Positions 1 through 6,577 of a DNA stretch of 11,508 nucleotides are shown here, in pieces. The translations under genes and the position numbers were made by a program. Source of the stretch: Gammaproteobacteria bacterium (lineage in GTDB: Bacteria; Aquificota; Aquificia; Aquificales; QOAS01). Under the pieces are notes generated by a model that ran no database searches, was not told the origin of the DNA, and worked only from the letters and a program-made list of their open reading frames with translations. The stretch is from NCBI GenBank assembly GCA_003972855.1, contig QOAS01000077.1, positions 1-11,508 on the forward strand. Direction: 5' to 3'. Position 1 is the stretch's first letter. Each line of letters starts with the position of its first letter.

Positions 1-33
1 CTTTAGGGGAAAGTCAAAGGTTAGGGTTTGCAT
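1..33 (-). CDS. Possible start of a leftward gene, truncated by the window edge
   Basis: On the minus strand an ATG at 33-31 opens a frame that stays open to the window edge and reads MQTLTFDFPLK. This alternation of hydrophobic and polar residues looks like a plausible first beta strand. A purine-rich GGAACGG lies a few bases upstream. Eleven codons are too few to identify a family, and an open frame of this length is common by chance. If real, the gene would be divergent from the Uma2-type gene and share its 51-bp upstream region. Confidence 0.25.
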   Translation of the reverse strand, partial: MQTLTFDFPLK

Positions 34-84
34 CGCTTCCGTTCCAACATTTTATAAACCAAATGGTAGAAAATAATTTTTTGC

Positions 85-732
85 ATGCCTTCTTTGAAAG
101 TTTCCAAGGAAAACCTTTTGAAATCTTTAATCTACGAATACCGTAACGGGAAACCTATCTACTACAAGAACTACAAGAAAGTATTGGAAGGGGCTATTAG
201 CAAGGAGGAAGTTATGGGAAGCAGTTCCCTGCACGCGTTGTTGGTTATGCTAATAGGAGCATACCTTAAAAGTGTCCTCGGAAAAAGATTTCTCGTGTTA
301 GGCGGAGAACTGGGATATATCCCAAAAAGGGGAACAAGATACAATTTGGACTTGGCAGTATTTGAGAGAGAGAAACTTCAAAAAGAGGGTATAAGGGACA
401 GCTATGTCAAGACTCCCCCGAAGGTTGTGATAGAAATTGATCCAAAGATAGAACCCGAAAAGTTTGGAAGTGAGGATAATTATATTTTAGCAAAAACACA
501 AGATTTGTTGGATAGCGGAGTAGAAACCGTCATTTGGTTTCTGACAAGAGAAAGGAAAGTCCTTTTTGCCCAAAGGGGTAAAGATTGGCTTATTTCCAAT
601 TGGGAAAGGGACTTAAAAATAACGGAGGAAGTAACCCTAAATATTGAAAAATTACTAAAGGAGGAAGGTATCACTTTAGATACATATAAAGTGGCTTCCA
701 AAAACCCCACACCGAAGGGTAGAGGTTTTTGA
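85..732 (+). CDS. Uma2/DUF820 family protein, PD-(D/E)XK nuclease-like
   Basis: This 215-residue protein resembles the Uma2 (DUF820) family, which has the PD-(D/E)XK endonuclease fold and is usually of unknown biological role. The core is recognisable: NLDLAVF supplies the first acidic residue (D89), PPKVVIEIDP the second (E117), and the following AKTQDLLDSGVETVIWF stretch contributes K137 and the family's conserved 'GV..viWf' strand. H50 falls in the N-terminal GSSSLH segment, where family members usually carry a histidine. The length is close to the family norm of about 180-220. There is no clear Shine-Dalgarno before the ATG. A weak TTGCAT (28-33)/TATAAA (53-58) pair with a long 19-bp spacer could be a promoter. 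The last 20 codons are antisense to the 3' end of the solute-binding protein gene. Such genes are scattered and mobile in genomes; this one holds the only GATC seen in the window. The fold call is fairly secure; the function is unknown. Confidence 0.75.
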   Translation: MPSLKVSKENLLKSLIYEYRNGKPIYYKNYKKVLEGAISKEEVMGSSSLHALLVMLIGAYLKSVLGKRFLVLGGELGYIPKRGTRYNLDLAVFEREKLQKEGIRDSYVKTPPKVVIEIDPKIEPEKFGSEDNYILAKTQDLLDSGVETVIWFLTRERKVLFAQRGKDWLISNWERDLKITEEVTLNIEKLLKEEGITLDTYKVASKNPTPKGRGF

Positions 733-2419
733 CAAAATTCCACGACGCCAAGAGTTCGTCGGGAGTGGCTATAAACACCATAGGTTGCTCTTCGTAGATA
801 ATCCTAAACGCCTGTTGGTAGAGTTTTTTTCTCCTTTCGGGGTCTAAGGTGGTGGACGCCTCCTCAAAGAGTTGGTCTACCCTTGCCTCCCAAGGGGTGG
901 AAGGTTTTTTCTGAAGGGGATACCACATGTGGAGACTTCCCCAACTGCACCACACATTGCGTCCAAAATGGGGGTCTACCGAACCGGTTAGTCCTATAAT
1001 AACCGCCTCCCACCTGTAGGGAGGGGTTGTGAGAAGCCGAACCAAGTTGTTGAAGTCCAAAGGTTGGAAGTAAACTCTTATTCCTATTTTCTCCAAGTCC
1101 TGCTTAATAATATTTCCTATCGCTTCCCGTTCTTTGTTTCCCGCATTGGTCAGCAGAATTATTTCAAGCTTATGCCCTTGGGGGTCTTCCAAAATACCGT
1201 CCTCGTCGCGGTCTTTGAAACCTATTTCCTCCAAAAGTTGTTTGGCTTTTTTTAGGTCGTAAGGTATGGGTGGGAAGAGTTTGGGGTCGTATATCCACTT
1301 GTTGGCGGGGGATACAGGAGCGTATAGGGGTTTTGCCAAACCGCCGTAAACCAAATTTACTATCCCCACGCGGTCTACCGCATAGGATATAGCCCAACGG
1401 AATTTGGGATTTCTAAACCACTTGAGTTTGTATTTGGGAATGTCCGCGTGGGGGTTTTGATTGAAAACCAAAAAGGTCAGAGAAGGGGTTGCCCCGAGGT
1501 CGTAAACGCTTATGGGTTTTTCTTTAGCCTTAACAAAGAGGGTTAAAAGTTCCTTTGCACCTATACCCAAGAGGTGGATTTCCCCCACGGTAAACTTCAT
1601 AAGGGCGGTATCGGGGTCGGGAACGATAAGTCCCACTTTGGTTTTTATGTAGGGAAGTCGGTTTCCCTTGGGGTCTTTTTCGTAATAGTAGGGATTTGCC
1701 TCCCAAACAACCCTTTCGCCTTTTATGTATTCCTTTAGACGGTAGGGGCCCGTTCCCACAATCTCCTTGGGTGGCGTATCCACGTTCCAAGCACTTAAAA
1801 AGTTTCCCTCCTTTACGAATTTCTCCAACTTGTGTTTGGGAAGTATCGGAACCGTCAAAGTCCTCAAAAAGGGTGCAAAGGTTTTGGGCAGAATAAACCT
1901 AACGGTGTAGTTGTCAATTTTTTCAACCTTAAAAGGTTTTCCCTCCACCAATAAGGTGTCCCTTATAGGGGTGGGAATTTTTGGATTGAAATACACCTCT
2001 TGGAAGGTAAATACCACATCGTCCGCACTAAAGGGTTTTCCATCGCTCCAGCGAACCCCTTTGCGTAGGTGAAAAGTCCAAATTTTGCCGTCCCGTGAGT
2101 GTTCCCAAGAGAGAGCCAAATCGGGCTTTACCTCTAAGGTCTTGGGGTCTATTTTTACCAACCCGCTAAAGAGACTATCTATTACCGCGGAAGAGCTGGT
2201 TTCCTGCACCAAAGCGGGGTTTAAAGTCTTGGGGTCTGAAGCCAAACGAACCACCAAAACCTTATCGGTAGGTTCAAAAATTTCCGGTGCGGGAGGAAAG
2301 GAAACTTTTTTAAAGGTTATCTTTTCACCTCGGATGGAGGGCGAAGTTGTCAGGTAAAAGGGAACAAAAGATAGAAACACCAAAAGGATACCTAAAAAGA
2401 AGAGAAAGTATTTCCGCAT
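671..2419 (-). CDS. ABC transporter substrate-binding protein, family 5 (oligopeptide/dipeptide/nickel type)
   Basis: This 582-residue extracytoplasmic solute-binding protein belongs to the SBP_bac_5 (OppA/DppA/NikA) family, which delivers peptides, nickel or other small ligands to an ABC importer. The N-terminus (residues 1-25) is a basic start followed by a long hydrophobic run, so it is a signal peptide or membrane anchor; no lipobox cysteine is visible. The mature part opens with family hallmarks such as SDPKTLNPALVQE, a DLALSWE segment and KGVRWSDGKPFSADDVVFTF near residues 120-140. The C-terminal EEQPMVFIA and the NLYPS..GFW ending are also typical. It follows thiC by 26 bp and is probably co-transcribed with it. 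No permease or ATPase gene is present. The ligand cannot be read from sequence: a thiamine-related substrate is suggested only by position. The 3' end overlaps the convergent Uma2-type gene by 62 bp. Confidence 0.88.
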   Translation of the reverse strand: MRKYFLFFLGILLVFLSFVPFYLTTSPSIRGEKITFKKVSFPPAPEIFEPTDKVLVVRLASDPKTLNPALVQETSSSAVIDSLFSGLVKIDPKTLEVKPDLALSWEHSRDGKIWTFHLRKGVRWSDGKPFSADDVVFTFQEVYFNPKIPTPIRDTLLVEGKPFKVEKIDNYTVRFILPKTFAPFLRTLTVPILPKHKLEKFVKEGNFLSAWNVDTPPKEIVGTGPYRLKEYIKGERVVWEANPYYYEKDPKGNRLPYIKTKVGLIVPDPDTALMKFTVGEIHLLGIGAKELLTLFVKAKEKPISVYDLGATPSLTFLVFNQNPHADIPKYKLKWFRNPKFRWAISYAVDRVGIVNLVYGGLAKPLYAPVSPANKWIYDPKLFPPIPYDLKKAKQLLEEIGFKDRDEDGILEDPQGHKLEIILLTNAGNKEREAIGNIIKQDLEKIGIRVYFQPLDFNNLVRLLTTPPYRWEAVIIGLTGSVDPHFGRNVWCSWGSLHMWYPLQKKPSTPWEARVDQLFEEASTTLDPERRKKLYQQAFRIIYEEQPMVFIATPDELLASWNFVKNLYPSVWGFWKPLYMYLK

Positions 2420-2439
2420 ACAAGGTTTTTAAAGTTTAC

Positions 2440-2445
2440 CCTCCT
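2440..2445 (-). promoter_or_regulatory. Shine-Dalgarno AGGAGG, unusually far from its start codon
   Basis: A perfect AGGAGG follows the thiC stop codon directly, but lies 20 nt upstream of the solute-binding protein ATG (2419-2417). No other in-frame start fits, because an in-frame TAA lies between this site and the ATG. The signal-peptide-like N-terminus also confirms the ATG at 2419. The site may act at long range, may be brought closer by folding of the AU-rich spacer, or may be fortuitous. Confidence 0.5.
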
Positions 2446-3849
2446 TTAAGGTGCCAAGAAGTTACCGTCCAATAGGGGTTTTTCCTTATCGTCCAAAACG
2501 GTAAACTCCCCTTGGTCGTTTATGGATAGCATAACATCTTGAGATATTCTGTAGGCACAGAATTGCGCACCGCACATGGAACAGAATTTGGCGGATTTAA
2601 ATCCTTCCCCTCCGTGAGCTTCGTCGTGGAATTTTCTCGCCGTTTCGGGGTCTAACGCCAATTCAAACTGTTTTTCCCACTCAAAGTTGAACCTTGCCCT
2701 TGACATCGCCAAGTCCCAATCCCTTGCACCGGGCCAATTTTTGGCTAAGTCCGCCGCGTGGGCGGCAATTTTGTAAGCTATTACCCCCTGTTTTACATCC
2801 TCTATATCGGGAAGTCCCAAGTGTTCTTTGGGGGTGACATAGCAAAGCATAGAGGCACCTTTCCATCCCGCCAAGGCACCGCCTATGGCGCTACCGATGT
2901 GGTCGTATCCGGGTGCAACGTCCAATACTAAAGGTCCCAAAACGTAGAACGGAGCCTCGTGACACCAAATTTGTTGTATTTTCATATTGAATTCAACCTC
3001 GTTGAGGGGAATGTGTCCGGGACCCTCTACCATAACTTGAATGTCGTGCCTCCATGCCCTTTCGGTGAGTTCCCCCAAAACCTTTAATTCCGCCAGTTGA
3101 GCCTCGTCGGTGGCGTCTTCTATACAACCGGGACGCAAGGCGTCTCCCAAGGAGAAGGCTACGTCATACTTCTTGAAGATTTCACAAATTTTGTCAAAGT
3201 TGGTATAAAGGGGGTTTTCCTTTCCGTGTTCCACCATCCATTGGGCTATGATGGAACCTCCGCGGGAAACGATTCCCATAACTCGGTGGTTTATAAGGGG
3301 TAGGTGTTCGCGTAAAATCCCCGCGTGTATGGTCATATAGGAAACACCTTCCCTGGCTTGCTCCTCTATGACATCCAAAATGAGGTCTTCGGTCATATCT
3401 TTTATGGAACCCGCAACCTTGAGGGCTTCGTATATGGGAACGGTTCCCACGGGAACGGTAGAGACTTCCAAAATAGCCTTTCTGGTCTCCTTTATAGCGT
3501 CACCGGTTGATAAATCCATTATGGTGTCCGCACCGTATTTGATTGCCACTTTAGCCTTTTCCACTTCGGTGGGTATGTCGGAAGCCAATGCGGAGTTTCC
3601 TATGTTGGCATTTACCTTGACGCGGGCGTTTCTACCGATAGCCATAGGTTCTAAGTGAAGGTGGTTGATGTTGGCGGGAATTATCATTCTTCCCATAGCA
3701 ACTTCGCGACGGACAAATTCGGGGTGAAGCCCTTCCCTTTGGGCTACGTATTTCATTTCCTCGGTAATAATTCCCTGACGGGCAAGGTGCATTTGGGTTT
3801 TATTCCTAAAACGCTTTCTACCCTCTATCCAAGGAGTCCTATCTACCAT
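2446..3849 (-). CDS. thiC: Phosphomethylpyrimidine synthase ThiC (HMP-P synthase)
   Basis: ThiC is a non-canonical radical SAM enzyme that rearranges aminoimidazole ribotide into hydroxymethylpyrimidine phosphate, the pyrimidine half of thiamine. The 467-residue protein matches the family over its full length. Visible features are the N-terminal TQMHLARQG and REVAMGRMIIPANINH segments, GNSALASDI, the catalytic-barrel GADTIMDLSTG and VEGPGHIP motifs, and the C-terminal cluster motif C423-x2-C426-x4-C431 (FCSMCGAQFC), which binds the [4Fe-4S] cluster. It is the shorter bacterial form, without the long N-terminal extension of the E. coli type. A good Shine-Dalgarno (GGAGG, 7 nt before the ATG) supports the start. 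It heads a minus-strand unit with the downstream solute-binding protein. No TPP riboswitch is visible upstream, which is notable for thiC. Confidence 0.97.
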   Translation of the reverse strand: MVDRTPWIEGRKRFRNKTQMHLARQGIITEEMKYVAQREGLHPEFVRREVAMGRMIIPANINHLHLEPMAIGRNARVKVNANIGNSALASDIPTEVEKAKVAIKYGADTIMDLSTGDAIKETRKAILEVSTVPVGTVPIYEALKVAGSIKDMTEDLILDVIEEQAREGVSYMTIHAGILREHLPLINHRVMGIVSRGGSIIAQWMVEHGKENPLYTNFDKICEIFKKYDVAFSLGDALRPGCIEDATDEAQLAELKVLGELTERAWRHDIQVMVEGPGHIPLNEVEFNMKIQQIWCHEAPFYVLGPLVLDVAPGYDHIGSAIGGALAGWKGASMLCYVTPKEHLGLPDIEDVKQGVIAYKIAAHAADLAKNWPGARDWDLAMSRARFNFEWEKQFELALDPETARKFHDEAHGGEGFKSAKFCSMCGAQFCAYRISQDVMLSINDQGEFTVLDDKEKPLLDGNFLAP

Positions 3850-3879
3850 AGCTAAACCTCCGATGGTTGCTCTTTTCTT

Positions 3880-3908
3880 ATATTAGACCCCGCGAAGGTG
3901 GTCTTAAA
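3880..3908 (-). promoter_or_regulatory. Candidate promoter of thiC
   Basis: Reading the minus strand, TTTAAG (3908-3903) and TAATAT (3885-3880) are separated by 17 bp, giving 3/6 and 4/6 matches to sigma-70-type boxes. Transcription would start near 3873 and leave a leader of about 24 nt containing the GGAGG ribosome-binding site. That leader is far too short for a riboswitch. The assignment rests on spacing and position only. Confidence 0.4.
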
Positions 3909-3930
3909 AGTGGTTTTATCACCTTAGGGG
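3888..3930. repeat. Inverted repeat in the thiC-glyS divergent region, possible operator
   Basis: CCCC-GCG-AAGGTG (3888-3900) pairs with CACCTT-A-GGGG (3920-3930), giving 6 + 4 paired bases with a small asymmetric bulge around a 19-nt centre. It overlaps the -35 box and spacer of the candidate thiC promoter and lies just upstream of glyS. It could therefore be an operator for a dimeric regulator, or a hairpin near the glyS transcript start. The two-part symmetry is seen directly; the function is inference. Confidence 0.4.
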
Positions 3931-3954
3931 TTAAACTAAAGACAATAACAATCT

Positions 3955-6030
3955 ATGGACTTTTTACTTGAAATAGGAACCGAGGAACTTCCCGCTTTCT
4001 CGGTAAAACCCGCGTTGAAATATTTGGAGGAATCCCTCAAAAGGTTATTTGAGCAAGAGGAAATAACCTTTGGAGATATAAAAACCTTTGGAACACCCCG
4101 AAGGCTAACGGTTTTTGTAAAAGACCTTTCGGAGGAAAAACCCAAAAAGACCCAAACCGTTTGGGGTCCTCCCAAAAATATAGCCTTTGACGAAAAGGGA
4201 AATCCGACCAAAGCCCTTGAAGGTTTCTTAAAGAAAAACAACGCCTCATTGGAACAGGTAAAAATACTTCCCAAAGGTAAGGGTGAATATGTAGCCTTGG
4301 AAAAGACCGTTGGGGGACAACCCTCGGAGGAAATTTTGGCAAAGGCTCTGCCCCAAATTTTGGACAAAATTCCTTTCCCCAAATATATGAGGTGGGACTC
4401 ATCGGGAAAGCTCTTTTTACGCCCCGTCAGGTGGATTTTGGCTATAACCTCTAAAGGAGTAGTTAAATTCAAATGGGGAAACTTGGAAAGTGACACCTAT
4501 ACCTACGGGCATAGGTTTCTAAGCGGTGGGGAAACCCTTAGGGGAAGAAAAATAGAGGTTAAAGACCCCAAAGACTACCTAAAACTTTTAAAGGAGAATT
4601 ACATAATTGCAGACCACGAAGAGAGGAAAAAACTAATAGAAAAAGTCCTCTCCGAGTGGGAAGAAAAACTGCAAGCAAAGGTCCCCCTTAGGGAGGAACT
4701 AACCGAGGAAAATACCTTCTTGGTGGAATACGTTTACCCGATACTCTGTTCGTTTGACGAAAAGTATTTGGAACTTCCTCCGCTCGTTATAGTAACCGTT
4801 TCCGCCCACCACCAGAGGTTTTTCTGTTTCCAAAAACCAAACGGTGAGGTTGTAAACAAATTCTTGGCGATATCCAACAATGTTCCAAAAGAAGATAGGG
4901 TAGTCCGAGAGGGTTTTGAAAAGGTTTTAAAGGCACGCCTTGAGGACGCACTATTTTTCTACAGGGAAGACCTCAAGAGACCTTTGGAAAGTTTGGTTCT
5001 CCAACTCAAAGGCGTTCTTCAGCACCCCAAATTGGGAACCCTTTACGAGAAAACCCAAAGGCTTATTAAATTGGGTGAGGAAATCGCACAAAACCTCTAT
5101 CCCCAAAAGGTTGAAAAGGTAAAGAGGGCGTGCTTCCTCTCCAAGGCAGACCTCCTTACCGAAATGGTTAAAGAATTGGACGAACTACAAGGGTATATGG
5201 GATTTGTATACGCCAAAGCCCAAGGGGAAGATGAAGAGGTAGCCAAAGCCCTTTGGGAACAGTACAAACCCAAAGGTTCCCAAGATGAACTCCCCCAAAC
5301 CGAAGTGGGAACCGTTTTAGCCTTGGCGGATAAACTTCACGACCTCGTAGGATATTTCGGTGTAGGGGAAAAGCCCAAATCCACCGCCGACCCCTTGGGG
5401 CTTAGAAGGGCTTGCCTTGGAATTATCCGAATAGTGGAAGGTAAAAACTTAGAGTTAGACCTCAAGGGGTTAATTGAAAAAACCTACGACCTCTTTGAGG
5501 GTTTAAAGTTGAGCAAAGCAGAACTCATCGGTCAGCTGGAAGAGTTCTTCAAACAGAGATTGGTAAACTATCTTTCACCCGTATACGGTAAGGAAATTGT
5601 CAATGCGGTGGTTTCCGTAAAGGGTGGTTTGGAAATAAAGGAAATAACCCAAACGGTGAAAGAACTTTCACAGATTTTAAACACTTCCGAACTGGCAACC
5701 GTTAAAGAAGCCTACCGAAGGGTTAAAAAGATTATTTCCAAAGTTAAAGACACCTACGAAGTTGAGGAAAAATTACTGAAAACACCCCAAGAGGAAAGAC
5801 TTTATAATTGGCTCGTCCAACTGGAGGAGGAATTTAAATATCTGTCCTCCGCGGAAAGGGTTGAAAAATTGGCAAGGCTAAAAGAGGCAATAGACCAATT
5901 TTTTGACAACGTTATGGTTATGGCTAAAGAGGAAGCCTTGAGGAAAAACCGTATAGCGCTCCTACAAAGGGTTAAAAAGCTATTTGAAACGGTTGCGGAT
6001 TTTGAAAAATTGCCCCTAAGGGGAGAATAG
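3955..6030 (+). CDS. glyS: Glycine--tRNA ligase beta subunit
   Basis: GlyS is the beta subunit of the bacterial alpha2-beta2 glycyl-tRNA synthetase. It binds tRNA-Gly while the alpha subunit (GlyQ, not in this window) activates glycine. The 691-residue protein matches the family from end to end: the MDFLLEIGTEELPA start, the FGTPRRLTVFV strand, VTVSAHHQRFF around residue 283, an HD-domain-like core with KADLLTEMVKELDELQG and DKLHDL (H462-D463), the ADPLGLRRA signature, and a C-terminal DALR-type anticodon-binding helix region with FFDNVMVM near 650. Length is normal. There is no Shine-Dalgarno before the ATG, but homology fixes the start. Two tiny membrane-protein genes follow after 30 bp and may share the transcript. 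Confidence 0.97.
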   Translation: MDFLLEIGTEELPAFSVKPALKYLEESLKRLFEQEEITFGDIKTFGTPRRLTVFVKDLSEEKPKKTQTVWGPPKNIAFDEKGNPTKALEGFLKKNNASLEQVKILPKGKGEYVALEKTVGGQPSEEILAKALPQILDKIPFPKYMRWDSSGKLFLRPVRWILAITSKGVVKFKWGNLESDTYTYGHRFLSGGETLRGRKIEVKDPKDYLKLLKENYIIADHEERKKLIEKVLSEWEEKLQAKVPLREELTEENTFLVEYVYPILCSFDEKYLELPPLVIVTVSAHHQRFFCFQKPNGEVVNKFLAISNNVPKEDRVVREGFEKVLKARLEDALFFYREDLKRPLESLVLQLKGVLQHPKLGTLYEKTQRLIKLGEEIAQNLYPQKVEKVKRACFLSKADLLTEMVKELDELQGYMGFVYAKAQGEDEEVAKALWEQYKPKGSQDELPQTEVGTVLALADKLHDLVGYFGVGEKPKSTADPLGLRRACLGIIRIVEGKNLELDLKGLIEKTYDLFEGLKLSKAELIGQLEEFFKQRLVNYLSPVYGKEIVNAVVSVKGGLEIKEITQTVKELSQILNTSELATVKEAYRRVKKIISKVKDTYEVEEKLLKTPQEERLYNWLVQLEEEFKYLSSAERVEKLARLKEAIDQFFDNVMVMAKEEALRKNRIALLQRVKKLFETVADFEKLPLRGE

Positions 6031-6060
6031 TGAAAAATTAATAGAATCGTGTGGTGAAAA

Positions 6061-6273
6061 ATGGGCGAAGCTTTAAAGGAATTTGGAAAACATCTTTTAA
6101 ATTTGGCTTTAGCCATAGCCATTTACCTGTTAATTCAACCATTTTTAAAAGGAAATAATACCCTCAGATTAATATTAGTAGGTGTAGCATTCTACTTTGT
6201 TTTAATAATATTGGGCATAGTTTTAATCAACCTCGGCGACAAATTAGAAAAAGGAGGAAACAAAAATGGTTAA
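6061..6273 (+). CDS. Small two-helix membrane protein (70 aa)
   Basis: I do not recognise the family. The protein has an amphipathic start (MGEALKEFGKHLL) followed by two hydrophobic stretches, roughly residues 13-30 and 36-57, joined by a short polar turn (KGNN) and ending in a charged, glycine-rich tail. It is most simply a helical hairpin in the cytoplasmic membrane with both ends on the same side. An in-frame stop two codons upstream fixes the ATG; only a weak GGTG precedes it. It begins 30 bp after glyS, and its last codons overlap the next, even smaller membrane-protein gene, which suggests a translationally coupled pair. Absence of a conflicting gene, the downstream Shine-Dalgarno and the coherent hydrophobicity pattern support it as real; the function is unknown. 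Confidence 0.65.
   Translation: MGEALKEFGKHLLNLALAIAIYLLIQPFLKGNNTLRLILVGVAFYFVLIILGIVLINLGDKLEKGGNKNG
6251..6257 (+). promoter_or_regulatory. Strong Shine-Dalgarno for the 42-codon gene
   Basis: AAGGAGG lies inside the last codons of the 70-residue gene, 8 nt before the ATG at 6266. It is among the best ribosome-binding sites in the window and is the main argument that the 42-codon frame is translated. Confidence 0.7.
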
Positions 6274-6394
6274 AGAAAACACCGATTTTCTAACACCTTT
6301 AGTAGCGGTTTTTCTAAGTAGTTGCTCAATAGGTTTAATCCTACTAATTTACGGTTTTCGTCTTCTAAAACAAAAAGAGAAGAAAGAAATTTAA
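6266..6394 (+). CDS. Single-span membrane microprotein (42 aa)
   Basis: This frame encodes 42 residues, MVKENTDFLTPLVAVFLSSC to residue 20, then a continuing hydrophobic run and a basic tail ending KQKEKKEI. One transmembrane helix spans about residues 9-31, and the positively charged C-terminus would stay in the cytoplasm. The ATG overlaps the end of the 70-residue gene by 8 bp in a different frame and has AAGGAGG 8 nt upstream, an arrangement typical of translational coupling. The two proteins may form a small complex. I recognise no family; possibilities include an accessory subunit of a membrane enzyme or a toxin-like peptide, but nothing in the sequence decides. A hairpin follows the stop codon directly. 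Confidence 0.6.
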   Translation: MVKENTDFLTPLVAVFLSSCSIGLILLIYGFRLLKQKEKKEI

Positions 6395-6428
6395 ACTTTG
6401 TCTAAACAAAGTGAAAATGTCAATTTTC
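6395..6428 (+). other. Two tandem perfect hairpins directly after the 42-codon gene
   Basis: ACTTTG-tctaaa-CAAAGT (6395-6412) is followed without a gap by GAAAAT-gtca-ATTTTC (6413-6428). Each stem is 6 bp and perfect. They begin at the base after the stop codon and could end or protect the glyS-membrane-protein transcript. They are AT-rich, and no clean U-run follows the first, so they are not a textbook intrinsic terminator. Confidence 0.35.
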
Positions 6429-6433
6429 TTCAA

Positions 6434-6577
6434 GAGGGTGTTTGAAAATTCCGCACCTTACTTAAGAAGAAGGTTAAAATTAACAATTTTTCGCTTGTTC
6501 GTTTTCATTTTAAATTTGTCTCCAAATAAGGATTTGGAAAAGGAAAACCACCTTTTGGAGATTTTTCAAACACCCTC
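6434..6577. repeat. Perfect 15-bp inverted repeat bracketing a 114-bp hairpin-dense region
   Basis: GAGGGTGTTTGAAAA (6434-6448) has its exact reverse complement at 6563-6577. The right arm contains the last codons and stop of the uracil-DNA glycosylase gene on the minus strand. Between the arms lie further short perfect stems: 6455-6459/6470-6474, 6476-6481/6485-6490, 6522-6527/6532-6537 and 6538-6543/6551-6556. Apart from the gene end at 6566-6577, the stretch has no convincing gene. It could be a small miniature mobile element with 15-bp terminal repeats (no target-site duplication is visible), a long-stem structured RNA, or a 3'-end structure shared by the two converging transcripts. Confidence 0.6.

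Noticed and set aside
1530..1790. Basic 86-codon frame within the solute-binding protein gene, same strand
   Set aside because: It lies wholly inside a well-supported gene in another frame, and its arginine/glycine-rich composition is what a shifted reading of that gene gives.
3850..3954. TPP riboswitch upstream of thiC
   Set aside because: The conserved TPP core segments are not visible on the thiC strand and the space is only 105 bp shared with glyS.
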